The notes under the pieces are model-generated. The model had not been told where the DNA came from. It saw only the letters and a program-made list of their open reading frames with translations, and did no database searches. This document shows, piece by piece, positions 52,411 to 61,274 of a DNA stretch of 64,000 nt. The stretch spans positions 3,230,001 through 3,294,000 of the forward strand of contig NZ_CP070490.1 of NCBI RefSeq assembly GCF_016925635.1, read 5' to 3'. The stretch is from Lysinibacillus fusiformis (GTDB taxonomy: Bacteria > Bacillota > Bacilli > Bacillales_A > Planococcaceae). The position numbers and the translations under genes are program-made. The stretch's first letter is position 1; each line of letters begins with the position of its first letter.

Positions 52411-52445
52411 AAAGACAAAGTATCGAATAATCAGATACTTTGTCT
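52411..52445 (-). terminator. Terminator of the PhzF gene
   Basis: Perfect 12-base stem (AGACAAAGTATC and complement), loop of 9, and TTTTTTTC on the minus strand. Confidence 0.93.
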
Positions 52446-52487
52446 ACAGTCTGAGGTTGAGAGATTTTATTCGGTGTTTTTTTATTT

Positions 52488-53342
52488 TCACTCCATATTT
52501 TCTACATTTAAATACTTAGTTTCACAGTAATAGCCTTTGCCGCCAACATAAACTTTTTCTATTTTATGGTTATTGGTTGCTAATTTAACTAATATTTCGG
52601 AAGGCGAGTGTAAAGAATAGCCTTGTTCAAATACATAGATTTCTTTTTGCAAGTTGTGCTGTTCATAAAGGTAGCAAGCTAATGCACCGTTTGAAGTTCC
52701 AGTCGCTGCTTCTTCATTGATATCGTATAGTGGAGCGAAATTTCTGCATATTATTCGATCGTCATTAAAAGTATATAGATGCATCCCGACAACATGATAA
52801 TCCTTGCTGATTTCTTTAATGTTTTCAAAATTAGGTTGCAGTGCATGTAATTGTGTTTCACTTGTTATAGGAATTAAAATATCTTTTAAGCCCGTGGAGA
52901 CAATTTGAATCGGGTATTTATAGTCTATAGCTTTAATGTCAATACAGTCGATAAACTTGTTTGGAGATACAACATCATAAAATTTCGGTTTGTTTTGTTC
53001 CATGAATATGATGTCATCTTTTATCGTAATAGTAAGAACACCGCTGTTTGTTTCAATCGTATAGCGATCCTTGAAAAGTTTATTTAAATGCATCAGTATC
53101 GTGAAAGAGCCAATTGTGGCATGACCACATAAATCAACTTCCTCTTTTGGTGTAAAATACTCAAATTTATAATCAGCTATTTCAGATTCTGATATAAATG
53201 CGGTTTCCGCATAGCCCAGTTGTTTGGCTATTGCCATTTTTTGAGTAGTGGTCAATGTATTCTCAATAAATACTACTCCTGCTTTATTTCCGCCTTTATG
53301 ATCCTTGCTAAATGCACTTGCAACATAAACGGATATTTTCAT
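52488..53342 (-). CDS. PhzF-family isomerase/epimerase-like protein
   Basis: 284 residues, PhzF length. Starts KISVYVASAFSKDHKGGNKAGVVF; the catalytic glutamate is in GYAETAFI, the EEVDLCGHATIG motif follows and the second lobe has EEAATGTSNGAL. The family includes phenazine isomerases and uncharacterised epimerases; substrate unknown. The start at 53342 is preferred with AGGAAGGTG upstream; the frame to 53429 adds an implausible leader. Single gene with its own terminator. Confidence 0.88.
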   Translation of the reverse strand: MKISVYVASAFSKDHKGGNKAGVVFIENTLTTTQKMAIAKQLGYAETAFISESEIADYKFEYFTPKEEVDLCGHATIGSFTILMHLNKLFKDRYTIETNSGVLTITIKDDIIFMEQNKPKFYDVVSPNKFIDCIDIKAIDYKYPIQIVSTGLKDILIPITSETQLHALQPNFENIKEISKDYHVVGMHLYTFNDDRIICRNFAPLYDINEEAATGTSNGALACYLYEQHNLQKEIYVFEQGYSLHSPSEILVKLATNNHKIEKVYVGGKGYYCETKYLNVENME

Positions 53343-53774
53343 AAGACACCTTCCTTCCTCACGTATAGAAAATTGTAGCATAGAAAGCATGACGTATAAA
53401 TGTTGTTGGATAAATTTGCTATAAAGCAAGAGATAAACTATTTTTTAGCATCTGAACTCTCCAAAAGTAGTTTGTCTACAGTCTGAAGGGTCTTCGATTT
53501 GAAGATCCTTTTTTTATGTCAATTCAGCAATGCCATAACAAAAGGATCATTGGTTCCTTTCTGTAATTGATCATGCCGTAATATTTTTTTGTTCATACTC
53601 CGTTCATATTGTTGTCATAGGTAGTACACCTTCATTGTATAAGCTATCCTTAACGGTTTGCGAAAATAGCCAGGATACACTGATATGGAGAAGAGATAAC
53701 GAAAGGGAGGTGTGGTACGAGAACAAAGGAGAAAACGGCTATCGCTTGCCGTTCTACACCCTCGTGCCAATATA
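53343..53774. other. Region between PhzF and hydrolase genes, with a terminator-like hairpin
   Basis: Contains the stem AAGGGTCTTC / GAAGATCCTT with a T-run (53486-53515). The preceding TTTGTCTACAGTCTGA copies bases next to the PhzF terminator (52440-52455), and TCTTCGATTTGAAGA copies the EamA 3' end (52112-52126). GGGAGGTG at 53705 precedes a GTG that is too close to it. No other gene seen. Confidence 0.5.
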
Positions 53775-54716
53775 ATGAAAAAAACGATCACCATTATAAG
53801 TAAAATAATAGTGGGTTTAGTTATAGCCATACTACTTTTTTTAGCAATTGTCTTTCTTGTTAATATTGTCTGCAGCAAGATGGAGCAAGGAAAACTAGAA
53901 ACTTATGGTCAGTCTGTAACCGTAGATGGGAAAAAAATGAATGTCTTCATTCAGGGAGAAGGCGAAGAAACCGTCGTCCTCTTACCTGGTTATGGAACAG
54001 CGGCACCAGCACTTGATTTTAAATTATTAGTAGATGAATTATCCCCTTTTTACAAGGTTGTTGTTATTGAGCCTTTTGGATATGGATTAAGTGATCTAAC
54101 TGAAAAAGAACGAAGCACAGAGAATATTGTCAGTGAAATACATGAAGCTTTACAGCGACTTCATATTGAGCGTTATATTCTAATGGGCCACTCCATTTCA
54201 GGCCTTTATGGATTGGATTATGTGAACAAATATCCAAACGAAGTGAGTGCATTTGTCGGGCTCGATAGTAGTGTTCCAACGATAAGCGAGAAAAAGATTG
54301 AGTCTTCAATAATAACTACTTTAAAACTACTTAAAAAATCAGGTTTAGCTAGATTGCAAGTGAAGCTAAGTGATGACCCATATGCCGTACTACCATATGA
54401 GGAAAAAACAAAAGAACAAATGAAAATTCTTAAGCATAAAAACATGTATAATACCAGCCAATTAAATGAAGCTGAAACGATGTATGCAAATTTTAAAGCA
54501 GCTGAAAATTTATTATTTCCTAAAAATATTCCGGTTATTTTCTTTATACAAGCGAATTATCCAGTAACGGATAGGTGGATACCAGAGCATAAAAAACAAA
54601 TAGAAGATTCTGTACATGGAAAAGTGATGACATTTGAAGGGGATCATTATTTATATCGTACTAAAGCAAAAGAAATCGTTGAAAACTTTAGGGAATTTAT
54701 GAAAGAGGAAAAGTGA
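53775..54716 (+). CDS. Membrane-anchored alpha/beta hydrolase
   Basis: 313 residues. An N-terminal membrane helix (IISKIIVGLVIAILLFLAIVFLVNIV) and then an alpha/beta hydrolase: LLPGYG oxyanion region, nucleophile elbow GHSISG, acid in the C-terminal half and GDHYLY histidine at the end. Substrate unknown. The start is uncertain: the ATG at 53775 has a poor site, whereas a GTG at 53712 lies only one base after GGGAGG; the 21 residues between look basic. A terminator follows. Confidence 0.82.
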   Translation: MKKTITIISKIIVGLVIAILLFLAIVFLVNIVCSKMEQGKLETYGQSVTVDGKKMNVFIQGEGEETVVLLPGYGTAAPALDFKLLVDELSPFYKVVVIEPFGYGLSDLTEKERSTENIVSEIHEALQRLHIERYILMGHSISGLYGLDYVNKYPNEVSAFVGLDSSVPTISEKKIESSIITTLKLLKKSGLARLQVKLSDDPYAVLPYEEKTKEQMKILKHKNMYNTSQLNEAETMYANFKAAENLLFPKNIPVIFFIQANYPVTDRWIPEHKKQIEDSVHGKVMTFEGDHYLYRTKAKEIVENFREFMKEEK

Positions 54717-54830
54717 ATGTACTGAGAAAAATTTTTCATTTCTAAATTGCTTAGTAGTGAAGTATTTTGTGTGTAAGAGCAGCAAGTATATTATTTTGCC
54801 CCCAATTATATGCTAGTCTCGAAACAAATA

Positions 54831-54864
54831 ACCAGGCGCTCAAATGAGAACCTGGTCTTTTTTT
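54831..54864 (+). terminator. Terminator of the alpha/beta hydrolase gene
   Basis: Stem ACCAGG / CCTGGT with inner CTC/GAG pairing, then CTTTTTTTAAC. Confidence 0.82.
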
Positions 54865-54901
54865 AACTTTTTGATGTATTTATAAATATAACTATCTATG
54901 T

Positions 54902-55513
54902 CTAGATCTCTGACCGGAAGTTGTTACCAAGCTTGCTACCCAGACCAAAATAATGACGAAAATTATAAATTAGGGGACTCCATTTATTTGGATCAATATG
55001 ATTTTCTTCTATAATTATATCTTCATGGGCATGTACATGTATCGTTTGTGTTTCGACGATTGCAAAACTAGGCGCATAATCAGGGATACGAATATGTTTT
55101 ACCTGAGCTTCGATTTGAATTGGACACTCCATAATTCGAGTAGGAATAACCGTTGTAGACCCAATTGGTGTTAAGCCACTAATATCAAATTTCTCTTTTC
55201 TATATGTAAAGCCAATCTGTTTCTTAAAATCTGGGACTGGATTTTTTCCTGTGTAAGGAGCTAACTGTTCCACGTTCTCCCATAGTGAGGGATCAGGAAT
55301 ATTCAGGACACATTCAGGATGTCGCTCTAAATTTTCAATTGCTTTTCCACCGAGGCCAATACCTAAGACAATACAGTCTCCTAATGCCCAAGAAGAAGAT
55401 AAAGGGCTAATATTCACAGTTCCATCCTCATTTAATGTACTCAGTAAAATTACAGGAAATCCATAATATAATATTTTAGGATTTATCATTTTTGTATTTG
55501 GCATTTGTTTCAT
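54902..55513 (-). CDS. Flavin reductase-like (FMN-binding split-barrel) protein
   Basis: 203 residues. Contains VILLSTLNEDGTVNISPLSSSWALGD and GKAIENLERHPECVLNIPD, the usual FMN-binding loops of the flavin reductase / split-barrel family. It probably binds FMN; partner unknown. GGGAGG lies 10 bases before the ATG. Same strand as PhzF but not adjacent to it. Confidence 0.83.
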   Translation of the reverse strand: MKQMPNTKMINPKILYYGFPVILLSTLNEDGTVNISPLSSSWALGDCIVLGIGLGGKAIENLERHPECVLNIPDPSLWENVEQLAPYTGKNPVPDFKKQIGFTYRKEKFDISGLTPIGSTTVIPTRIMECPIQIEAQVKHIRIPDYAPSFAIVETQTIHVHAHEDIIIEENHIDPNKWSPLIYNFRHYFGLGSKLGNNFRSEI

Positions 55514-55606
55514 TATTTTAGTTCCTCCCGCAAAATGTTTTCACTGTCAGAACCCATTGTAAAATATAAACATTTCGACGAGCATCGAAGTGTGGAATAC
55601 AAAAAA

Positions 55607-55635
55607 GGACCACTACAATTTTAATGTAGTGGTCC
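55607..55635. terminator. Hairpin related to the one at 56134-56168
   Basis: Perfect 11-base stem GGACCACTACA / TGTAGTGGTCC, loop of 7. It lies past the start of the flavin reductase gene and before repeat B. A similar GGGACCACT hairpin is found at 56134-56168, on the other side of repeats B and C. Confidence 0.6.
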
Positions 55636-55653
55636 CATGTTGTTGCAAAAAGA

Positions 55654-55809
55654 TGATGTCAACGGCAGAAAAGAAACTTTGCAAGGTGAGGGGTTGATTT
55701 CCGTTCCGCCAGCGTCCTTTCCAGAGGGCGTTCGATGTGCCGCTTCACTCACGCTCGCTCCACTCCAATCAAGCATTCTGCAAAGTGACTTTACTTTTTT
55801 TCATAGTAG
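55654..55809 (-). repeat. GC-rich intergenic hairpin repeat, copy B
   Basis: On the minus strand it reads GCTACTATGAAAAAAG...TTGATTGGAGTGGAG...GGAACGGAAATCAAC...TTTCTTTTCTGCCGTTGAC, matching copy A (15153-15361) over both flanks and the core except for about 55 missing internal bases. Core at 55693-55771. Confidence 0.8.
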
Positions 55810-55966
55810 CATAGCGATCAAATCGCCCATTAACTGTATTCTTAGAGGGGATAAACTCTTATTTTCAATGTAGAGAAGAGATGAATGACAACACCCTTCC
55901 ATAAAATGAGTAGTGAAGACCTTCCCTTTATTTGAAAACTTTTGCTAAAAAGGTAACACTTTTGTG
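55810..55966. other. Spacer between repeats B and C, no gene seen
   Basis: About 155 bases without an open frame of note. The segment 55838-55876 is a partial purine-rich stretch; no function suggested. Confidence 0.4.
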
Positions 55967-56083
55967 GGTTGGAGTGGAAGGCTACTTGACTCCCGTGGGA
56001 TCGCGAGACAGGCGAGCCCCTAAGCGGAGGAAGCGGCTCGGCGCTCGCCCACAGGAAAGCAAGTAGCCTACAACGGAAACCAT
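55967..56083 (+). repeat. GC-rich intergenic repeat, related element C
   Basis: GGTTGGAGTGGAAGGCTACTTGACTCCCGTGGGA, then GCGAG..GGCGAGCCCC and CGGCTCGGCGCTCGCCC, ending GCAAGTAGCCTACAACGGAAACC. Long inverted ends (GGTTGGAGTGG and GTAGCCTAC-AACGGAAACC). It resembles GC-rich intergenic repeats widespread in Bacillaceae and has the same end pattern as copies A and B. Confidence 0.75.
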
Positions 56084-56133
56084 TTTCACCTTTCACAAAA
56101 ATTCTATTGATGGTTTTGTTTTTCAACAATATG

Positions 56134-56168
56134 AAGGGACCACTCCAACTTAACAGTAGTGGTCCCTT
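56134..56168 (-). terminator. Hairpin after the FecBCDE operon
   Basis: Stem AAGGGACCACT / AGTGGTCCCTT, directly after the ATPase stop; T-run GTTTTTT is on the plus strand only. Paired with the related hairpin at 55607-55635. Confidence 0.6.
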
Positions 56169-56175
56169 GTGTTTT

Positions 56176-56964
56176 TTATCTTAATGATAAGCCGATAGGA
56201 ATGCAAAGTGGTGTTTGATCTACTGGATTTTCAATAATACAGCAATCTAATCCAAATACATCCTTAATCATGCTCTTGGTAAATACTTTTTCAGGCGATC
56301 CTTCTTGATAAATTTTCCCCTTAACAATGCTAATGAGATGATCCGCATATTGTGCTGCTTGATTTAGATCATGTAAAACCATGACAATTGTTCGTCCGTG
56401 AGTAATATTTAAATCACGTAGTAATTCTAGTATCTCAATTTGATGCGCCAAATCTAAATAGGTTGTTGGCTCATCTAATAATAGTAGATCTGTGTCTTGT
56501 GCTAAAGCCATTGAAATCCATGCCCTTTGCCTTTGTCCCCCAGATAGCTCATCCAATGTACGATCCACAAAATCAGTCATTTTGGTTGCTAATAATGCGC
56601 GGTTTACAATCGCATCATCTTCCAGCGTTTGTCTAGACAATAGACCTTTATGTGGATGTCTACCATAATAACATAGGTCTTTAACCGTTATATCTTCTGG
56701 AGCTTCTGGACCTTGAGGTAAAATAGCCAATTTCTTAGCAACTTCTTTGGACGACTGCTGCTGAATCGCCTTACCATCTAAATAAACCATTCCTTCTTGA
56801 GGTGTTAATAATCTAGCTAAGGAACGCAAAATAGTAGATTTTCCACAGCCATTAGCCCCAATAATAACACTAATCTTACCTTCAGGAACGACTAAATTTA
56901 TATTATCAAGGATTTGAGATGATCCATAGGAGAGAGAAAGATGCTCTGCTGATAATGTTGTCAT
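56176..56964 (-). CDS. Ferric-chelate ABC importer ATPase (FecE type)
   Basis: 262 residues. Walker [25 protein letters not shown]-loop, signature LSGGQRQR, Walker [17 protein letters not shown], and [14 protein letters not shown]. The GCGKST variant and ...LCIPIG tail place it with FecE/YfmF-type iron importers. Last gene of a four-gene operon; 14 bases after the permease. Paralogue of the ATPase at 15381. Confidence 0.92.
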   Translation of the reverse strand: MTTLSAEHLSLSYGSSQILDNINLVVPEGKISVIIGANGCGKSTILRSLARLLTPQEGMVYLDGKAIQQQSSKEVAKKLAILPQGPEAPEDITVKDLCYYGRHPHKGLLSRQTLEDDAIVNRALLATKMTDFVDRTLDELSGGQRQRAWISMALAQDTDLLLLDEPTTYLDLAHQIEILELLRDLNITHGRTIVMVLHDLNQAAQYADHLISIVKGKIYQEGSPEKVFTKSMIKDVFGLDCCIIENPVDQTPLCIPIGLSLR

Positions 56965-56978
56965 AAATGCTCACCTTC

Positions 56979-57992
56979 TTATGCCTTTTTTCGTTCAGAA
57001 CGTAATAAATATAAAAAATAGGGTGCACCAATCACTGCTGTAATAATTCCAGCAGGTATTTCTATTGGAGGGAAGAGACCTCTACCCAGGCTATCAGCAA
57101 CTAATAGAAGAATAGCACCAAAGAGAGCGGAAGCAGGAAGTAGCACTTTAAATTTAGATCCTACAATTCTTCTGGCAATATGAGGAGCGATTAAACCGAT
57201 AAATCCAATAGAACCTACTGTCGCTACACATACGCCAGTTAACACAACTGAAACACCTAGTAAAATATAGCGCAGGAATTTTGAGCGTTCACCGAGACCA
57301 GTAGCTATATCATCACCAAGGCTTAGAATATCTAATTTAGAAGTTAATCCAATTAGTAGGGGGATAAGAATGAGGCATGGAAGCAGGATATATACTTGAT
57401 CCCATCCTCTTGCCCATAGACTGCCCGTCAACCATAAAAGAGTCGCACTTACATCATCTGGAAACTTAATCATAAAATACTCTATCCCTGCTTGACATAT
57501 TGCACCTAGAGCTATTCCTACTAAAGCGAGTGTATTTGGTTGAGCCCCTTTTTTATAAACAAACAGCATTAGAATGACAGCAATGATAGCTGCTCCTATA
57601 AAAGCTGCAAGGGGAAGAAAAATAATGGGTGACGCTGGAAATAGAACGATAATGATAACGGCTGCTAATCCGGCTCCTTTCGTAACGCCGATTACATCAG
57701 GAGATGCCAATGGGTTACGGAGGATTCCTTGCAAAATCGCTCCAGCGGTTGCTAATCCAGATCCTACGATGATAGCGATTATAATACGAGGAATCCGATA
57801 ATTGCTTAATATAAATTTTTGACTTGATGTTCCTTCTCCAATTAAATTTTGAATGATTTCTGACGGTGTAATGTAAATGGCTCCTAAGCCTAGACTTATA
57901 ATAGATAAAATGAGGATGATTATTAATAGCACTAGAAGAATAAAATTAGGATGAACATTGCGTTGTAGCATAAATTTTTGTTTATTTTTCAT
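56979..57992 (-). CDS. Ferric-chelate ABC importer permease (FecCD family)
   Basis: 337 residues, about ten helices. FecCD motif LATAGAILQGILRNPLASPDVIGVTKGAG and coupling region TVGSIGFIGLIAPHIARRIVG. It overlaps the neighbouring permease gene by 4 bases and forms the channel with it. Confidence 0.92.
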   Translation of the reverse strand: MKNKQKFMLQRNVHPNFILLVLLIIILILSIISLGLGAIYITPSEIIQNLIGEGTSSQKFILSNYRIPRIIIAIIVGSGLATAGAILQGILRNPLASPDVIGVTKGAGLAAVIIIVLFPASPIIFLPLAAFIGAAIIAVILMLFVYKKGAQPNTLALVGIALGAICQAGIEYFMIKFPDDVSATLLWLTGSLWARGWDQVYILLPCLILIPLLIGLTSKLDILSLGDDIATGLGERSKFLRYILLGVSVVLTGVCVATVGSIGFIGLIAPHIARRIVGSKFKVLLPASALFGAILLLVADSLGRGLFPPIEIPAGIITAVIGAPYFLYLLRSERKKA

Positions 57993-58993
57993 TGCTTAAT
58001 ATTCCTTCCTCTCTTTGCTAAATAAAGGAAGAATGGTGCCCCGATAATAGCTGTCACAATACCAACAGGCGATTCAAAAGGATAAGCGATAAATCGAGCG
58101 AGAATATCTGCGTAAACTAAAAGTAAAGCTCCATATAGTGCAGAGAATGGAATGATTCTTTTATAATCTCCTCCCACTAATCTTCTAACAATATGAGGAA
58201 TAATTAATCCAACAAAGCCTATCGGACCTGCGACCGCTACAGAAGAGCCAGCCAAAATAATGACTAGGATTCCAGCTAGCATACGGATACGATTTACTTG
58301 TTGCCCAAGCCCTTGAGCAGTACTTTCTCCTAGGACAAGAATCGAAATAGACCTTGAAAGTAATAAGGCAATGAATAGTCCTGAAATAGACCAGGGAAGA
58401 ATGATCATAACATGTGTCCATGATTTTCCGTTAATTGATCCTACTAGCCAATACAGAACATCCTTTGCTTGCTCACTAAAAATAATGATTCCTTGTGTTA
58501 AAGAGGATAAAAGGAAGTGTACGGCAATTCCAGCTAACGCTAGTTTTACATGTGTCATTCCTCCTCCAGATGCAAAGGAATAGACTGTTATTCCTCCAAC
58601 TGCTGCCCCGATAAATGCAGAGAAAACGAGAGATGGGGAAGAGAGGGAAGGAAAGAGAGCAAAAGCAGTGACAATAAAGAATGAAGCCCCCGCATTCACA
58701 CCAAATACTTGAGGGGAGGCTAATGAGTTTCGAGTAATGGCCTGCATAAGAGCACCGGCTACGGCTAAATTTGCACCGACTAATGCTCCGATGATAGCTC
58801 GAGGCAATCGAAGGGTTTGTATAATTAACTGTTCCTTTGATGGATTTATCTCGAAAAAAGATTTCAATATCATTACTAGATCAATATCTGCTATTCCTAC
58901 AGAAACACTAATGATAATTCCTAACATCAATAAAACGATTGCAGTTATTGCTGTACTATATATTTTTACTTTAGCTTTAACTATAGATTCCAT
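57989..58993 (-). CDS. Ferric-chelate ABC importer permease (FecCD family)
   Basis: 334 residues. FecCD motif LAVAGALMQAITRNSLASPQVFGVNAGAS and VAVAGPIGFVGLIIPHIVRRLVG in the coupling region. Resembles YfmD/FecC. RBS AAAGTGTGTT is weak; a hairpin (59039-59068) stands between it and the binding-protein gene upstream, so it is probably expressed at a lower level. Confidence 0.92.
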   Translation of the reverse strand: MESIVKAKVKIYSTAITAIVLLMLGIIISVSVGIADIDLVMILKSFFEINPSKEQLIIQTLRLPRAIIGALVGANLAVAGALMQAITRNSLASPQVFGVNAGASFFIVTAFALFPSLSSPSLVFSAFIGAAVGGITVYSFASGGGMTHVKLALAGIAVHFLLSSLTQGIIIFSEQAKDVLYWLVGSINGKSWTHVMIILPWSISGLFIALLLSRSISILVLGESTAQGLGQQVNRIRMLAGILVIILAGSSVAVAGPIGFVGLIIPHIVRRLVGGDYKRIIPFSALYGALLLVYADILARFIAYPFESPVGIVTAIIGAPFFLYLAKRGRNIKQ

Positions 58994-59038
58994 TAACTAC
59001 AACACACTTTCTTACAAAATATAAGATCTACTAGAAAA

Positions 59039-59068
59039 AGAAGTAAGTAGGGTATCTTACTTACTTCT
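59039..59068 (-). terminator. Attenuating hairpin between binding protein and permease genes
   Basis: Perfect 11-base stem AGAAGTAAGTA / TACTTACTTCT, loop of 8, with TTTTTC on the minus strand. It lies within an operon, so it is probably a partial terminator that lowers permease expression relative to the lipoprotein. Confidence 0.8.
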
Positions 59069-59080
59069 CTTTTGTTTGCT

Positions 59081-60058
59081 TTATTTTTCATTCAATTTTG
59101 CTAACGTGTCTTTAGCAATAGCTTCTGCCGAAATAATTCCTCGGAATCTTGTCCATAAATCTCTATCAACACTATAAATCTGGTCATTTTTTACTGCCTT
59201 TAAGTCTTTCCAAAGAGGATTTTCCTTCCACTCATCAGTAAGTAGCTTACCTTCATTATTCGCTAAAAGTAGTACATCTGGATTGATTTCCACAAGTTGT
59301 TCCAAACTCATTTCAACATAAGGTTGTTCGTCCTGAATTGCCACCTTCAGACCTAATTGTTCAAGTAATTCTCCATCATAAGAAGAAGTAGTATGCGCTT
59401 GAAATGATGTGTCTCGTACAACTGCAGGTAAAACAGTTAGATTTGTATCAAGACTCAGTTTCGAATTAATTTCATTTATGATTTCTTTATGTTCACCTAA
59501 TCTCTTTTCAGCAGCCTCTTTTTGATCTAATGCTTCGGCAATTATTTTAAAAGAGTCTAAGTTATCCTGATATGTCGATTCGCGACTCTTTAAAACAATT
59601 GTAGGAGCAATTTGCTGTAAATCTTTATAAATAGCACTGTGTCGCTCAGCATCTGCAATGATTAAATCCGGTTGTAAAGAGCTAATAACCTCTAAGCTAG
59701 GCTGTTCACGAGTTCCTACAGATGTATAGTCTATGTCATGGCCGACTAGTTTTGTGATCATATCTTTTTTATTGTCATCGGCAATACCTATCGGATTGAC
59801 ATCTAATGTATTTAGGGAATCAACAAAAGATAACTCTAAGGTAACAATCTTTTTAGGGGTATTTTTAAGTACGGTTTCTCCCATTTCATGTTTAATTGTT
59901 TTACTTTTAGATTCTTTTGCTTCTCCAGTAGTTTGTTCCTTTTTCTCTGTGTCTGTATGATTTTGAGGAGCATTGCATCCAGTTAACACCATCATTATTG
60001 CTAATAACAGGATTAGCGATAGCCCACTCAAATTCTTTAATTTAGTAAAACTTAGCAT
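59081..60058 (-). CDS. Ferric-citrate-type binding lipoprotein (FecB/YfmC type)
   Basis: 325 residues. Lipoprotein signal with lipobox VLTGC (cysteine 28) and acidic linker. Mature part KHEMGETVLKNTPKKIVTLELSFVDSLNTLDVNPIGIADDNK, then LEVISSLQPDLIIADAERH and the late motif YSVDRDLWTRFRG, which I associate with the ferric-dicitrate FecB/YfmC group. First gene of the FecBCDE operon; GGAAGG is upstream, and a Fur box at 60091-60109 lies 33 bases before the start. It is divergent from cntL. Confidence 0.9.
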   Translation of the reverse strand: MLSFTKLKNLSGLSLILLLAIMMVLTGCNAPQNHTDTEKKEQTTGEAKESKSKTIKHEMGETVLKNTPKKIVTLELSFVDSLNTLDVNPIGIADDNKKDMITKLVGHDIDYTSVGTREQPSLEVISSLQPDLIIADAERHSAIYKDLQQIAPTIVLKSRESTYQDNLDSFKIIAEALDQKEAAEKRLGEHKEIINEINSKLSLDTNLTVLPAVVRDTSFQAHTTSSYDGELLEQLGLKVAIQDEQPYVEMSLEQLVEINPDVLLLANNEGKLLTDEWKENPLWKDLKAVKNDQIYSVDRDLWTRFRGIISAEAIAKDTLAKLNEK

Positions 60059-60090
60059 TCTTCTAACCTTCCTTTTCCGTTACTTTAAAT

Positions 60091-60109
60091 GAAAATGATA
60101 ATCATTAAC
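60091..60109 (-). promoter_or_regulatory. Fur box in the fecB / cntL divergent region
   Basis: GAAAATGATAATCATTAAC matches 17 of 19 Fur-box positions, 33 bases before the binding-protein start. A further half GGATTATCA lies at about 60111-60119. It could control fecB and, at a distance of about 350 bases, not obviously cntL. Confidence 0.88.
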
Positions 60110-60465
60110 AGGGATTATCATAGATTGTTCAGTTGGCAGGGTCAATATAATGAAAGTATTGTGAAATAAAAATAATATGAGTAAATCATTCATTTTGAAC
60201 ATTTTGTTCATAGTGGTTTACTAAGTTGCCTATTTAGGTGTTAGATATTCTACCGTAGAAAATCTTCTGAAAGCATTGGTATGAAAAGAAAAGGTGCGTA
60301 AAGAAACGAGATAACGATCGTATCTTGTAGATAAATAAATTATTTTACAAGATTCTTCGCTCCGTAGAGATTTTTAATAATTTACATAACCAAGGAAGTG
60401 ATGAAATAGTATGAAAAGGTTTGGCATATATTGAACTTTAATCCTTAAACATAGGAGTGAGGCAA
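60110..60465. other. Long divergent region before cntL
   Basis: About 355 bases with no gene. Contains the palindrome TTCTAC-C-GTAGAA (60249-60261) and GATAACGATCGTATC (about 60310-60324), each possible operator sites for a regulator such as the AraC protein at 62932. TACCGTAG also recurs just before the araC-like gene (about 62875). No good promoter could be fixed. Confidence 0.45.
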
Positions 60466-61260
60466 GTGAAGGATATAGATGATTTTTTTGAGAAATTACT
60501 TTACTTTGATAAAAAATTTAAGTTATTTATCCATCAACACAATGATCACCTACTAGTTGATTATTCAGAGTTATGTGGAATAATCGATAATTATTCATCT
60601 TTTATAATAAATCGTGACAATGAAAAACTATGGGATAATTTAGAGCAAACAAGCGAAATTGTATCATTAGTTGAGAATCTAATAAATAACGCTTCTGTTT
60701 GTGTGCAAATCATGGAAAAATATCGAGCTCAACTAGTAACCTGTGAAAAAGAGGAGATCACTGATTATTTTCGAAATATAGAAGATTGCATTGAAAAGGA
60801 ATTTGGAGGTTTTCAAATTACCAGTCAATCGAAGGTGCTGTTGGTGGGATCTGGCCCTTTTCCTATAACCTTATTAAGAATTGCGGAACGAACAGGCGCA
60901 GACGTTTTTGGGATTGATATTGATAATGAAGCGATTCAATTGGGAAAACATGTAGTCAATAATTTAGGAAGTCATTTATCCATTGAAATAGAAAAGAAGA
61001 CAGTAGGGGAACTTGCAGTGATTAATCAAATTAGCCATATCATATTTAGTTCCACTGTTAGCTGTAAATATGACATATTAGATCAACTATATGATGTCAC
61101 AAATAAAGATGTGCTGATTGCGATGCGTTATGGAAATGGATTAAAGTCTCTTTTTAATTATCCCATGCAGAGGGTAGACGAAACCAAATGGCATATAATA
61201 GAAGAAGTTATGCACCCTCAACGTGTATTTGATGTTATTTTATATCAAAAAGTACTATAG
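60466..61260 (+). CDS. cntL: CntL-like nicotianamine-synthase-type enzyme
   Basis: 264 residues. In staphylopine-type pathways CntL transfers the aminobutyrate group of SAM to histidine. The SAM motif is VGSGPFPITLL (residues 127-137), ahead of it YFRNIEDCIEKEFGGF, after it DVFGIDIDNEAI, and SHIIFSSTVSCKYDILDQLYD; all align with the staphylococcal CntL pattern as I remember it. The start is taken as GTG 60466 with AGGAG 8 bases upstream; the longer frame starts at GTG 60457. It precedes cntM by 14 bases, one operon. Confidence 0.92.
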   Translation: MKDIDDFFEKLLYFDKKFKLFIHQHNDHLLVDYSELCGIIDNYSSFIINRDNEKLWDNLEQTSEIVSLVENLINNASVCVQIMEKYRAQLVTCEKEEITDYFRNIEDCIEKEFGGFQITSQSKVLLVGSGPFPITLLRIAERTGADVFGIDIDNEAIQLGKHVVNNLGSHLSIEIEKKTVGELAVINQISHIIFSSTVSCKYDILDQLYDVTNKDVLIAMRYGNGLKSLFNYPMQRVDETKWHIIEEVMHPQRVFDVILYQKVL

Positions 61261-61274
61261 ATGAGGAGAGGAAT

